The notes: a model not told the origin generated them from the letters alone. Numbered from the stretch's first letter, positions 15,406-24,357 are shown. The stretch: 64,000 bases of DNA from Streptomyces longispororuber (GCF_014656095.1 NZ_BNBT01000012.1:1-64000); one strand, 5' to 3'. A program made the numbers and translations.

Positions 15406-17159
15406 CAGTACTTACGCTCCATCGGCTGGTAGCGGGTCTGCACGACCGGCTTGTAGTCGAGGCGGATCGAGTCCTTGCCGTCGTCGGCGACCTCGCGGTA
15501 CGCCATGGTGTGGCGCATGAAGTTGACGTCGTCGCGGTTCGGGTAGTCCTCGCGGTAGTGACCGCCGCGGGACTCCTTGCGCGCCAGCGCCGAGACGGCC
15601 ATGACCTCGGCGAGGTCGAGCAGGTTGCCCAGCTCGATGGCCTCCAGCAGGTCGGTGTTGAACCGCTTGCCCTTGTCCTGGACCGAGACGTTCTGGTACC
15701 GCTCGCGCAGCTCGGCGATCTTCTCGACGGCCGTCTTGATGGTCTGCTCCGTGCGGAAGACCATGACGTTGGCGTCCATCGTCTCCTGGAGCTCCTTGCG
15801 GAGGACCGAGACGCGCTCGCTGCCGGTGGAGTTGCGCAGCCGCTCGACCTGCTCCTGGACGAAGGAGGCCGGGTTCTCCGGCAGCTCGACGTAGTCGGCC
15901 GTGGCCGAGTACTCGGCGGCGGCGATGCCCGCGCGCTTGCCGAAGACGTTGATGTCGAGCAACGAGTTGGTGCCCAGGCGGTTGGCGCCGTGCACCGACA
16001 CGCAGGCGACCTCGCCGGCGGCGTACAGGCCCGGGACCACGGTCGTGTTGTCGGCGAGCACCTCGCCCTGGACGTTCGTCGGGATGCCGCCCATGGCGTA
16101 GTGCGCGGTCGGCTGGATCGGGATCGGGTCCGTGTACGGCTCGATGCCGAGGTACGTCCGCGCGAACTCGGTGATGTCCGGCAGCTTGGCGTCGAGCTGC
16201 TCCGGCGGCAGGTGGGTCAGGTCCAGGTAGACGTGGTCGCCCTCGGGGCCGCAGCCGCGGCCCTCGCGGATCTCCGTGTAGATGGACCGGGACACGACGT
16301 CTCGCGACGCCAGGTCCTTCATCACCGGCGCGTACTTCTCCATGAAGCGCTCGCCGTCCTTGTTGCGCAGGATGCCGCCCTCGCCGCGGGCGCCCTCCGT
16401 GAGCAGGATGCCCATGCGCCAGATGCCGGTCGGGTGGAACTGGAAGAACTCCATGTCCTCCAGCGGCAGGCCGCGCCGGTAGCAGGCGGCCTGGCCGTCA
16501 CCGGTCAGGGTGTGCGCGTTCGACGTCACCTTGAAGAACTTGCCGGTGCCGCCGGAGGCGTAGATGACCGCCTTCGCCTGGAACACGTGGATCTCGCCGG
16601 TGGCCAGCTCGTACGCGACCACACCGGCGGACTTCTTGACGCCGTCGACCTCGGTGATGAGCTGGTCCAGGACGTAGAACTCGTTGAAGAACTCCACGCC
16701 CTCCTTGACGCAGTTCTGGTACAGCGTCTGGAGGATCATGTGGCCCGTGCGGTCCGCCGCGTAGCAGGACCGGCGCACCGGCGCCTCGCCGTGGTTGCGG
16801 GAGTGCCCGCCGAAGCGGCGCTGGTCGATGGTGCCGTCCGGGGTCCGGTTGAACGGCAGGCCCATCTTCTCCAGGTCGAGGACCGCGTCGATGGCCTCCT
16901 TCGCGAGGATCTCGGCGGCGTCCTGGTCGACCAGGTAGTCACCGCCCTTGATCGTGTCGAAGGTGTGCCACTCCCAGTTGTCCTCCTCCACGTTCGCCAG
17001 CGCGGCGGCCATGCCGCCCTGCGCGGCGCCCGTGTGGGAGCGGGTGGGGTACAGCTTGGTGAGCACGGCGGTGCGGCTGCGCTTCGTCGCCTCGATGGCG
17101 GCGCGCATGCCGGCGCCGCCCGCGCCGACGATGACGGTGTCGTACTTGTGAATCTTCAC
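15405..17159 (-). CDS. sdhA: succinate dehydrogenase flavoprotein subunit
   Basis: The 584-residue catalytic subunit that oxidises succinate to fumarate. The dinucleotide-binding start VIVGAGGAGMRAAIEA, the covalent-FAD histidine in RSHTGAAQGGMAAAL, the substrate-site segment FQFHPTGIW and the RLGTNSLLDINVFGKRAG motif are all present. The length is normal for the family. The C-terminus keeps the NRDDVNFMRHTMAYR region. It sits between sdhD, with a 16-base gap, and sdhB, with a one-base overlap. Confidence 0.97.
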   Translation of the reverse strand: MKIHKYDTVIVGAGGAGMRAAIEATKRSRTAVLTKLYPTRSHTGAAQGGMAAALANVEEDNWEWHTFDTIKGGDYLVDQDAAEILAKEAIDAVLDLEKMGLPFNRTPDGTIDQRRFGGHSRNHGEAPVRRSCYAADRTGHMILQTLYQNCVKEGVEFFNEFYVLDQLITEVDGVKKSAGVVAYELATGEIHVFQAKAVIYASGGTGKFFKVTSNAHTLTGDGQAACYRRGLPLEDMEFFQFHPTGIWRMGILLTEGARGEGGILRNKDGERFMEKYAPVMKDLASRDVVSRSIYTEIREGRGCGPEGDHVYLDLTHLPPEQLDAKLPDITEFARTYLGIEPYTDPIPIQPTAHYAMGGIPTNVQGEVLADNTTVVPGLYAAGEVACVSVHGANRLGTNSLLDINVFGKRAGIAAAEYSATADYVELPENPASFVQEQVERLRNSTGSERVSVLRKELQETMDANVMVFRTEQTIKTAVEKIAELRERYQNVSVQDKGKRFNTDLLEAIELGNLLDLAEVMAVSALARKESRGGHYREDYPNRDDVNFMRHTMAYREVADDGKDSIRLDYKPVVQTRYQPMERKY

Positions 17160-17175
17160 GGGGGTCGCCTCGGCT

Positions 17176-17658
17176 CTAGCGGATGTTCGGGTCGAAGGTG
17201 AAGATCACCAGCGTGCCCAGGAGGATGGTGAACACCGTGGCGGTGTACAGCAGGCCCTTGAGCCACAGACGCGTGTTCGGGCGCTCGGCGTAGTCGTTGA
17301 TGACCGTCCGCAGGCCGTTCGCGCCGTGCAGCATCGCGAGCCACAGCATCAGCAGGTCCCAGACCTGCCAGAACGGGGACGCCCAGCGGCCCGCGACGAA
17401 GGCGAAGCCGATCTTCGAGACACCGCCGTCCAGCACGAGCTGGATCAGCAGGTGGGTGATGACCAGGACGACGAGGACGACGCCGGACAGGCGCATGAAC
17501 AGCCACGCGGCCATCTCGAAGTTGCCGCGGGTGGAGCGCGGCGTCTTCGCGGTCCGCTTGCGCGGGGCCTCGATGACGGGGGCCGGGTTGTCGGCGTCGT
17601 AGAGGGAGGCGCCCTCGACGGGGCCCACTCCGGACTTCTCAAGCGTGGTGTCGGACAT
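17176..17658 (-). CDS. sdhD: succinate dehydrogenase hydrophobic membrane anchor
   Basis: A 160-residue protein with a soluble N-terminal 50 residues and three transmembrane helices. Helix one (AAWLFMRLSGVVLVVLVITH) holds the RLSGV and histidine pattern of complex II anchors. The central MLHGANGLRTVINDY has the histidine and R-x-x-x-x-D expected near haem and quinone. It anchors SdhAB to the membrane with SdhC. It starts eight bases after the sdhC stop. Confidence 0.93.
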   Translation of the reverse strand: MSDTTLEKSGVGPVEGASLYDADNPAPVIEAPRKRTAKTPRSTRGNFEMAAWLFMRLSGVVLVVLVITHLLIQLVLDGGVSKIGFAFVAGRWASPFWQVWDLLMLWLAMLHGANGLRTVINDYAERPNTRLWLKGLLYTATVFTILLGTLVIFTFDPNIR

Positions 17659-17666
17659 GTCTGGCC

Positions 17667-18047
17667 TCAGCTCCCGAAGAGTTCACGGACGGCGTGGCCG
17701 AGGACCGGGTACAGCGCGCCCACCATCAGGACGACCCAGACGCCCACGACGGTCCAGAGCATCTGCTTCTGGTAGCGCGGGCCCTTCGACCAGAAGTCGA
17801 CGGCGATGACCCGCAGGCCGTTGAGCGCGTGGAAGAGGATGGCGGCGACGAGGCCGTACTCGAGGAGCGCGACGATCGGCGTCTTGTAGGTCGCCACGAC
17901 CTCGTCGTACGCCTCGGGGGAGACACGGACGAGAGCGGTGTCGAGGACATGTACGAACAGGAAGAAGAAGATGAGGACACCGGTGACTCGATGAGCCACC
18001 CATGACCACATGCCTTCCCGGCCGCGGTACAGCGTTCCAGCCGGCAC
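17667..18047 (-). CDS. sdhC: succinate dehydrogenase cytochrome b556 subunit
   Basis: A 126-residue protein with three membrane helices. The GTG at 18047 is chosen because a GGAGGG site lies eight bases before it and the product then opens PAGTLYRGREGMWSWVAHR, standard for the family. SWVAHRVTGVLIFFFLFVH and the later HALNGLRVIAVDF supply the haem-ligand and quinone-site residues. It is the first gene of sdhC-sdhD-sdhA-sdhB. The likely promoter region (18048-18195) holds two GTTTGAT repeats about 11 bases apart on the minus strand; no sure operator was recognised. Confidence 0.93.
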   Translation of the reverse strand: MPAGTLYRGREGMWSWVAHRVTGVLIFFFLFVHVLDTALVRVSPEAYDEVVATYKTPIVALLEYGLVAAILFHALNGLRVIAVDFWSKGPRYQKQMLWTVVGVWVVLMVGALYPVLGHAVRELFGS

Positions 18048-18195
18048 GGAAGAACCCTCCGGGAGCGGGGATTGGGGCCGGCCGGCTTCTCTGTCGGACG
18101 AGCCCGGCCGGGTACGGTCCACCGGCCGCTCGTCATCGTATCGACGAGTTGTCGGCTCCCTCGCCCGGGGTCCGCGGGTGTGATCAAACAGGCAA

Positions 18196-18975
18196 TCAAA
18201 CTGGTACGTACGGGCTATCGCTGCGTGATGTACGCGACTCGTCCGGCGCGTCCGGCGCGTCCGGCGCGTCCGGCGCGTCCGGCGTGCCCGGCTCTTCCGG
18301 TTCCTCCGGTCCCTCCAGGAGCGGAGCGTGCGCCTCCGGCCACTGGCGCACCAGCCGGACCAGCCGGGCCCGGGCCAGGCGCCGCAGCTCGTCCGCGGCC
18401 ACCGCCCGCTCCTCCTCCCGGTCGTTGCCGAGCCGGTCGCGCAGCGAGGCGAGCAGGTGGTCGAGGGCCTCACCAGGGGCGATGCCGGCCAGGCAGATCA
18501 CGAAGGCGTGCCCGAAGCGGCTCTCGTACGCGGCGTGCGCGGCGCGCAGGGCGGTGGCCGCGGCGGAGTAGGCGCTGCCCGGCGGCAGCACCGGCTCCAG
18601 CGGCTCGGCGGCCAGGGCCTCGGTGAGATCGGCGGGCGTCAGGTCGTACGCGGCCTCGTCGGCGGCAGCGAGCAGGGCGTCCAGGTCCGGATAGGGCCGA
18701 TGGGCGGCGACCTGCCGCGCCCAGTGCCTGCTCGCACAGCACCCGGCCAGGGCCCGGCGGGCCTCGTCGGGCGGGGCGGCGTTGAGGTGGTGCAGGGGAG
18801 TGGCCGGGGCCGGCGGGTGCAGGGGGTTCCGCGGTGGGGGTGCCGGTATGGCGTGGTGCGGCGGCAGCGGGGGCTCCTCGCGGAGGGCGGTGCGGGTGGG
18901 TGGACGGGGGGAAACGGTAGCGGGGGGCCCGGGGTGGTGTCCGGGGGCTGCGGGGGATCGGCGTGGCGGAACCAT
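18196..18975 (-). CDS. OHCU decarboxylase-like protein, catalytic motif altered
   Basis: About 259 residues. The core matches 2-oxo-4-hydroxy-4-carboxy-5-ureidoimidazoline decarboxylase of urate breakdown: LNAAPPDEARRALAGCCASR at the start, RPYPDLDALLAAADEA, then YESRFGHAFVICLAG and RLGNDREEERAVAADELRR. The usual catalytic HPRIG or HPDLAG motif after EALAA is replaced by EPLEP, so the decarboxylase histidine seems to be missing. The C-terminus has Asp-Ala-Pro repeats encoded by about five 9-bp DNA units near 18240-18285. The start is uncertain; ATG 18975 leaves a long proline-rich N-terminus. No other urate genes are adjacent. Confidence 0.65.
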   Translation of the reverse strand: MVPPRRSPAAPGHHPGPPATVSPRPPTRTALREEPPLPPHHAIPAPPPRNPLHPPAPATPLHHLNAAPPDEARRALAGCCASRHWARQVAAHRPYPDLDALLAAADEAAYDLTPADLTEALAAEPLEPVLPPGSAYSAAATALRAAHAAYESRFGHAFVICLAGIAPGEALDHLLASLRDRLGNDREEERAVAADELRRLARARLVRLVRQWPEAHAPLLEGPEEPEEPGTPDAPDAPDAPDAPDESRTSRSDSPYVPV

Positions 18976-19032
18976 CCGGATGGGGGAGTTTGCCCTTGCG
19001 GGGGTGACGCGGGGGCTGCGCCTGCCTGGGGT

Positions 19033-19640
19033 GAGGTCTTTTTCCCACCCGCCCACCCGTGGCGGCCACACTTGCCGGTGGGGCCTGGGCGCGGAGCGCT
19101 GCCGCTGAGTGGCCCGTGGCCCGCCGCTACCGCGGCGTGCTTTCCCACCCGCCCACCCGTGGCGGCCATGCCTGCCGGTGGGGCTTGGGCGCGGGGCGCT
19201 GCGGGTGGGTGGCTGGGTGTCCGGCGCTGCCGCGGTGGTGCTTTCCCGCCCGCCCACCCGTGACGGCCAAGCCTGCCGGTGGGGCCTCGGCGCGGAGCGG
19301 TGCCGCTGAGTGACCCGTGGCGCGCCGCTACCGCGGCGTGCCTTCCCACCCGCCCACCCGTGACGGCCATGCCAGCCAGCCGGGCCCCGGTGTGCAGCGC
19401 TGCCGCTGAGGCAACGAGTCGCCGCCGCCGCGGCGGGGTTTCCCGCCCGCCCACCTGTGGCGGGCGCACCTCCCGGTAGGGGCCTTACGCGGAGCGTTGC
19501 GGGTGGGTGGTTCGCTGTTCGCCGCTGTCGCGGTGGTAATCCGTCCTGCCCGTCCCTGCCTGGGCGGGCTTTTGGCGAGGCCCGGCGCCGAGCGCTGCGG
19601 CTTGATGCCGGGGTGGCCGTCGCTGTCGCCGCGGTAGTTT
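19033..19640. repeat. left arm of 100-bp tandem repeat array
   Basis: Six units of about 100 bp. Each has a core of the type CCGCCGCTACCGCGGCG, with cores near 19121, 19221, 19323, 19421, 19521 and 19619. The cores are followed by TTCCCACCCGCCCACCCG, GGCGGCCATGCC-like and GAGCGCTGCCGCTGAG segments. This orientation is the reverse complement of the right arm. The period is not a multiple of three, so a protein frame would shift in every unit. No gene was found. Confidence 0.9.
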
Positions 19641-19739
19641 CCGCCCGCCTGTTCCTGGGCGGGGTCCCGGCGTGGTCCCGGCGTGGTGCGATGCGGCTGG
19701 GCGGCCCCACTGCCCGACGGCTGAACCCCGGCGGGGCCC
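19641..19739. other. divergent centre between the two array arms
   Basis: About 100 bases that match the repeat units only weakly. The left-arm orientation ends before this stretch and the right-arm orientation begins after it. It contains short GGTCCCGGCGTG direct repeats. No gene or promoter was recognised. Confidence 0.5.
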
Positions 19740-20580
19740 ATGGTGCGCGCTTCGCGCCGGGGTTGGCTGGGTGGTGTAGCCCGGCGCGGCAGCGGCGGAC
19801 AGCCGACTGCCCGCGCGCAGTGGTGCACGGTGGGGCTGTGCCGGAGGCCGGGGCAGGTACGGGTGCGGGAAGTCCCCGCCGCGGTAGCGGCGGGCACCGG
19901 GGCACTCAGTGGCAGCGCTTCGCGCCGGGGCTTAGCTGGGAGGTGTGGCCGTCACGGTCCCCGCGGCAGCGGCGGACAGGCGACCGTCCTCCCGCCCGCA
20001 GTGCTGCGCGGTGGGGCCGCGCCAGAGACCGCGATACGGGTGGTGGTGGAGACCTCGCCGCGGTAGCGGCGGTGACTCCAGGACTGAGCCGCAGCGCTTC
20101 GCGCCGGGGTATCGCCGGGTGGCGTGGCCGTCACGGGTGGGTGGGTGGGAATCACCGCCGCGGTAGCGGCGGGTACCGAGGCACTCAGCCGCAGCGCTTC
20201 GCGCCGGGGCCCGGCTGGGTGGTGTGGCCGTCATGGGTGGGTGGGTGGGAATCACCGCCGCGGTAGCGGCGGGTATCGGGCCACTCGGCGGCAGCGCTTT
20301 GCGCCGGGGCCCGGCTGGCTGGCATGGCCGTCATGGGTGGGTGGGCGGGTGGGAAGTTCCGCCGCGGTAGCGGCGGGCCACGGGCCACTCGGCGGCAGCG
20401 CTTCGCGCCGGGCCTCCGCCGGGTGGCGTGGCCGTCATGGGTGGGTGGGCGGGGAAGCACCGCCGCGGTAGCGGCGGGGAGCGTGCCGTCCCGCCCGCGG
20501 CGCAGTGCGGCGGGGCCCCGCCGGAGCCCGGGGCAGGTACGGGTGGGCGGGTGGGAGACCGCCGCGACAGGGGCGGCGCC
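19740..20580. repeat. right arm of 100-bp tandem repeat array, inverted relative to left
   Basis: Nine units whose core is CCGCCGCGGTAGCGGCGG, a perfect 7-bp stem with a GGTA loop. Exact copies start at 19876, 20155, 20255, 20359 and 20460, and variants at 19781, about 19959, 20055 and about 20560. Between cores lie two filler types. Type A contains GCAGCGCTTCGCGCCGGGG and GGCCGTCATGGGTGGGTGGG. Type B contains GGGGCAGGTACGGGTG and occurs before 19876, 20055 and 20560. The arm ends about 140 bases before the GH20 gene. Confidence 0.9.
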
Positions 20581-20720
20581 GCGCGGGTGCGGGCGGGCCG
20601 GAGGGGCCGGCGGGATCGCGGTGCGGTGGGGGAGGGGCGGGCTTAGCGTGGAGGGGTGGATGCGTTGAGGCGAGGGGCGGCCTCGGCCGCGCCGGGAGAG
20701 CGCGGCGGGGGTGAGGGGCG

Positions 20721-22682
20721 GTGATGCCCCGGGCGGCCCTCGTGGGCGGGGGCGTGGTCGCGGCGGGCGCCGTCGCCCTGACCATAGGCCTGTGGCCGGC
20801 GGGACCCGGCGGAGCCGGACAGGGGGAGGGCGGGCGGGGTGACAGCAAATCGCCCACCGCCGCGGCGACCGCCCCCCACCCCAAGGACAGGTCGAAGCCC
20901 CCCAGCAGCCCCACGTACGCCCTCTCCAAGCCCCCCTCCACCATCCCCGCCGTACGCGAGCACACCCCGGCCCGCGGCCCCGGTTGGCACCCCGAGGACA
21001 AGGCCCGCGTCGTCGTCGGCGACCCCGGCCTGCGGGACGAGGCCGAGCTGCTCGCCCGGGAGCTGCGGCTGCGCTACGGGGGCGAGGCCCGCCCGCGCAG
21101 CGGCGACGTACAACTGGACCTGACCGGAGACCGCACGGCGGACCGCACGGGCGGCCGCGAGGGCGGCGGCGGGCAGACGGGCCCGGCCATCACCGGCCCT
21201 GGGGCGGCGACACGGACGAGCCCCACCACCGGCGGCCCCATCACGGCGACGGAGACGGGCCCAGCCGCCGCGGACGCGGGCCCAGTCACCGGCGACGCGG
21301 GCCCGGCCACCGCGGACGCGGGCCCAGCCACCGGCGACACGGCCCCGGCCACCGGCGACACCGGCCCGATCCCGGCCCGGATGGGCAGCGGGGCACAGGC
21401 AGCACAGACGGCACAGGCAGCACAGACGGCACAGGCGGCACAGGCGGCACAGACAGCACAGGCGGCGCGGGGTCCGGGCGAAGGCCCGGAGGCGTACACC
21501 CTGGTCGTGAAGGACCGGGTCGTGCGCATCACCGCCCCCACCCAAGCAGGCGTCTTCCACGGCACCCGCACCCTCAAGCAATCCGTACGTGCCGACGGCA
21601 CCGTCCCCGAGGGCGTCGTACGGGACGCCCCCGCGAAACCGCGGCGCGGCTTCATGCTGGACATGGCCCGCAAGCACTTCTCCGCCGACTGGATCGAGCG
21701 GCGGATCGAGGAGCTCGGCGACCTCAAGTACAACGAGCTCGGCCTGCACTTCTCCGACGACCAGGCGTTCCGGATCGCCTCCGAGTCGCACCCCGAGGTG
21801 GTCTCCGCCGACCACCTCACCAAGGCGCAGGTGCGCCGCATCGTGGACCTCGCGGCGAGCCGCCACATCACCGTCGTACCGGAGATCGACTCGCCAGGTC
21901 ACCTCGGCGCGGTCCTCAAGGCCCACCCCGACCTGCGGCTGCGCGACACGCGGGGCGCGGTGACGCAGGGCGCCGTCGACATAGGGAACCCGAAGGCGGC
22001 GCGGATCGTGGACGAGCTGCTGCGCGAGTACGCCGAACTGTTCCCCGGCGGGCGCTGGCACATCGGCGCGGACGAGTACCAGGCCCTCGTGGTCCGCGAC
22101 CCGGAGGCCTCCTACCCGCGTCTCGCCGCCGCCGCGCGCGAGCGCCTCGGCCCCGCCGCGAGCATCCAGGACCTGGCGACGCGGTGGCTGAACGACCGCG
22201 CCCGGGTGATCGGCCCGGCGCGGGACGTACGGGCCTGGAACGACGGCTTCTTCCGGGGCGGCACCGTGGCGGCCGACGCCGACCTGGAGGTCGCGTACTG
22301 GACCGGCAAGGAGATCGGCGCCCGCGACCCGGTCGAGTACCTGCGCGAGGGCCGCGACGTCCTCAACTACAACGACGAGTTCCTCTACTACGTCCTCGGC
22401 GAGCCCAACGACTTCGCCTACCCCACCGGCCGGCGCATCTACGAGCAGTGGACCCCGCGCGTGCTGCGCGGCACCACCCCGGTCCCCGCCGCGTACGACG
22501 GCCGGATCCTCGGCGGCAGCTTCGCCGTCTGGTGCGACCTCGCCGGGGCCCAGACCCAGGACCAGGTGGCGCGCGGCATCCGCATGCCGCTGCGGGCGAC
22601 GGCCCAGAAGCTGTGGGACGCGCGCGAGCCGTCGCGCTCGTGGGCCGACTTCGAGCGGCTCGCGGGACGGCTGGACGGCTGA
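20721..22682 (+). CDS. GH20 beta-N-acetylhexosaminidase, exported
   Basis: A 653-residue enzyme expected to remove terminal N-acetylhexosamines from chitin- or peptidoglycan-derived sugars outside the cell. An N-terminal hydrophobic segment (GGGVVAAGAVALTIGLW) is a signal or anchor. Residues about 90-135 and 258-300 form the GH20b domain, and the TIM barrel follows from RRGFMLDMARKHF. The catalytic Asp-Glu pair is D451-E452 in WHIGADEYQ. Residues about 136-257 are a low-complexity insertion with TGDAGPAT-type and AQTAQA-type repeats that splits GH20b. GTG 20721 or the adjacent ATG 20724 could start translation. Confidence 0.88.
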   Translation: MMPRAALVGGGVVAAGAVALTIGLWPAGPGGAGQGEGGRGDSKSPTAAATAPHPKDRSKPPSSPTYALSKPPSTIPAVREHTPARGPGWHPEDKARVVVGDPGLRDEAELLARELRLRYGGEARPRSGDVQLDLTGDRTADRTGGREGGGGQTGPAITGPGAATRTSPTTGGPITATETGPAAADAGPVTGDAGPATADAGPATGDTAPATGDTGPIPARMGSGAQAAQTAQAAQTAQAAQAAQTAQAARGPGEGPEAYTLVVKDRVVRITAPTQAGVFHGTRTLKQSVRADGTVPEGVVRDAPAKPRRGFMLDMARKHFSADWIERRIEELGDLKYNELGLHFSDDQAFRIASESHPEVVSADHLTKAQVRRIVDLAASRHITVVPEIDSPGHLGAVLKAHPDLRLRDTRGAVTQGAVDIGNPKAARIVDELLREYAELFPGGRWHIGADEYQALVVRDPEASYPRLAAAARERLGPAASIQDLATRWLNDRARVIGPARDVRAWNDGFFRGGTVAADADLEVAYWTGKEIGARDPVEYLREGRDVLNYNDEFLYYVLGEPNDFAYPTGRRIYEQWTPRVLRGTTPVPAAYDGRILGGSFAVWCDLAGAQTQDQVARGIRMPLRATAQKLWDAREPSRSWADFERLAGRLDG

Positions 22683-22891
22683 ACCCCGCGCCGGGCGGCC
22701 GCCGTACGCCGGTCCGATTACCGGCACGTATCCTGCGGTGACCGTACGCAGTGCCGGGGAGGCCCGGGAGCCCTGTGGAGACCGAGGGGGTCCGGGGGGC
22801 CGGGGGGACCCGGGGAGGGCCGGCGCGGCGGACCTTTCGCAGGCCCGTCCCGGACCAGGGACCGGTCTGCCCTGTCGATGTGGGGGGAACC

Positions 22892-23791
22892 ATGGCCATG
22901 CCGTGCGCGGAGTGCCAGGCAAGAGACGCGACGACCGCCGAGGGGCTGTGCGGCCTGTGCGTGACCGTGGCGGCCGACGCCGCGCCGAAGCGGGTCGTCG
23001 CAGGTCCCCGCCCCGGGGACCTGCTGCGGTCGCCGGTCGCGCTGGGGCGGGCGGCCATGGCGCTGCTCGGCGTCGTCGCCGCCACCGACCTGTGGGCCCT
23101 GTGGGCCGGGCTCGGGCAGCGGCGGATCCTGGACCGCGCCCTCGCCGGGGAGTACGGCGAGGCGTTCCAGCGGGAGGTGGAGGACGCCGACTCCCGGTAC
23201 GCCCTCGCGGGCGGCATGCAGTTCGTGGCCCTGGGACTGACCGCGGTGGTCTTCCTCTGGTGGTTCCGGCGGGTGCGGGTCAACGCCGAGATCTTCGTGC
23301 CCGAGGCGCACACCAAGGGGCGCGGCTGGGCGCTCGGCGGGTGGTTCGTGCCCGTCGTCAACCTCTGGATCCCGCGCCGCGTCACCTCCGACATCTGGGA
23401 CGCCAGCGTGCCCGGGCCCGAGGTCGCCGAGCGGCTGGCCCCGGTCGGCTGGGACCCGCGGGAGCCGCGCCCGGCACACGCCCTCGTCAACGCCTGGTGG
23501 CTGGTGTGGGTCGTCGGCTTCTTCGCCGGCCGGGCCGCGGGCAGGCTGTACAGGGATGCCGAGACCGTGCAGGAGTACGTGACCGGGGTGCACTGGATGA
23601 TGGTCGCGGACGCCCTGGACGTCGTGGCCGCCGTCCTCGCCGTCGTGGTGGTGCACCGCATCACCACCATGCAGGACACGAAGGCCCGGGCCCTCGCCGC
23701 GGCGGGACGGCCCGCCGGTGTGCCGGTGCCCGGCGCCGGTCCGGCGTTTCCGCGCGCGGCGTTTGAGCACGGGGACGGGCGGGCCACCTAG
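22892..23791 (+). CDS. DUF4328 domain membrane protein
   Basis: A 299-residue protein. The ATG follows a GGGGGGAA site and opens with a small cysteine cluster (CAEC and CGLC), a possible zinc ribbon. Four membrane helices follow. The DUF4328 signature is clear: FLWWFRRVRVNAEIF, GRGWALGGWFVPVVNLWIP and an NAWWLVWVVGFFAGR stretch. DUF4328 proteins are common in streptomycetes and their function is unknown. The gene stands alone between the GH20 gene and a hypothetical gene. A perfect GGGGGCCGCGGCCCCC palindrome (23800-23815) lies just after it. Confidence 0.82.
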   Translation: MAMPCAECQARDATTAEGLCGLCVTVAADAAPKRVVAGPRPGDLLRSPVALGRAAMALLGVVAATDLWALWAGLGQRRILDRALAGEYGEAFQREVEDADSRYALAGGMQFVALGLTAVVFLWWFRRVRVNAEIFVPEAHTKGRGWALGGWFVPVVNLWIPRRVTSDIWDASVPGPEVAERLAPVGWDPREPRPAHALVNAWWLVWVVGFFAGRAAGRLYRDAETVQEYVTGVHWMMVADALDVVAAVLAVVVVHRITTMQDTKARALAAAGRPAGVPVPGAGPAFPRAAFEHGDGRAT

Positions 23792-23853
23792 GGGAGAAAG
23801 GGGGCCGCGGCCCCCACAAGGACGGACGTACGAGAGTCGCGGGGGCGCGGAGC

Positions 23854-24357
23854 ATGGGCTACTGGGGGTACTACGTCGTGGGCCGCAGCGAGCGGCCGCT
23901 GGGGGAGTGCACGGCGCTCGCCGGGGTGCGCGAGGAGCTCGCGCTCCTGGAGCGGCGGCCCGACGGGTGGCAGGTGTGGGAGTGCCCGAGCAAGGACTCG
24001 ACCGACGTGGGGAACATGAACGCGCTCGCCGGGGAGACCGGCGCGCCCGCCCTCTTCGGCTATGTGATGGGCAGCGACTGCGTGATCGTCGAGGCGGCCG
24101 CGCCGGAGAGCGGCGCGTGGACGACGTGCCTGGCCCGCGACGCGACGGCCCGCTACCTGGCCGACGACGAGCTAACGCTGGAGGACTACTTCCTCGACCC
24201 CCGCGACGCCGCCGAGCGCGCGGTCGCCTGGGCCGCGGAGGCGGGCCGCCGCGCACGCTCCGCGGCGCTGCTCGACGTGCTCACCGCCGACCCCGAGCCG
24301 TCGGCCGAGCAGCTTTTCTTCCGGCTCCTGGACCGGCTCGGGGTACTGCCGCAGTGA
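23854..24357 (+). CDS. conserved hypothetical protein
   Basis: A 167-residue acidic soluble protein with no signal or membrane segment. It begins MGYWGYYVVGRSERPLGEC and contains a beta-rich first half (WQVWECPSKDST, GAPALFGYVMGSDCVIVEAA) and a helical second half (RAVAWAAEAGRRARSAALLD). I know similar proteins only as uncharacterised Streptomyces proteins. It follows the DUF4328 gene by 62 bases on the same strand. Confidence 0.65.
   Translation: MGYWGYYVVGRSERPLGECTALAGVREELALLERRPDGWQVWECPSKDSTDVGNMNALAGETGAPALFGYVMGSDCVIVEAAAPESGAWTTCLARDATARYLADDELTLEDYFLDPRDAAERAVAWAAEAGRRARSAALLDVLTADPEPSAEQLFFRLLDRLGVLPQ

Noticed and set aside
18976..19905. Minus-strand frame extending the OHCU-like gene upstream through the repeat array
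   Set aside because: The extra 310 residues change phase from unit to unit of the 100-bp repeat and show no domain. The conserved protein begins after this.
19457..20471. Plus-strand frames across the array (for example 269 codons at 19457)
   Set aside because: Repeat units shift the frame because the period is about 100 bp, and the arms are inverted, so no constant protein repeat exists.
19033..20580. CRISPR array
   Set aside because: Whole 100-bp units are conserved with no unique spacers, repeats are too long, the arms are inverted, and no cas gene is nearby.
20643..22922. 759-codon minus-strand frame over the GH20 gene
   Set aside because: The plus strand encodes a full GH20 with catalytic DE. 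The antisense product has no domain.
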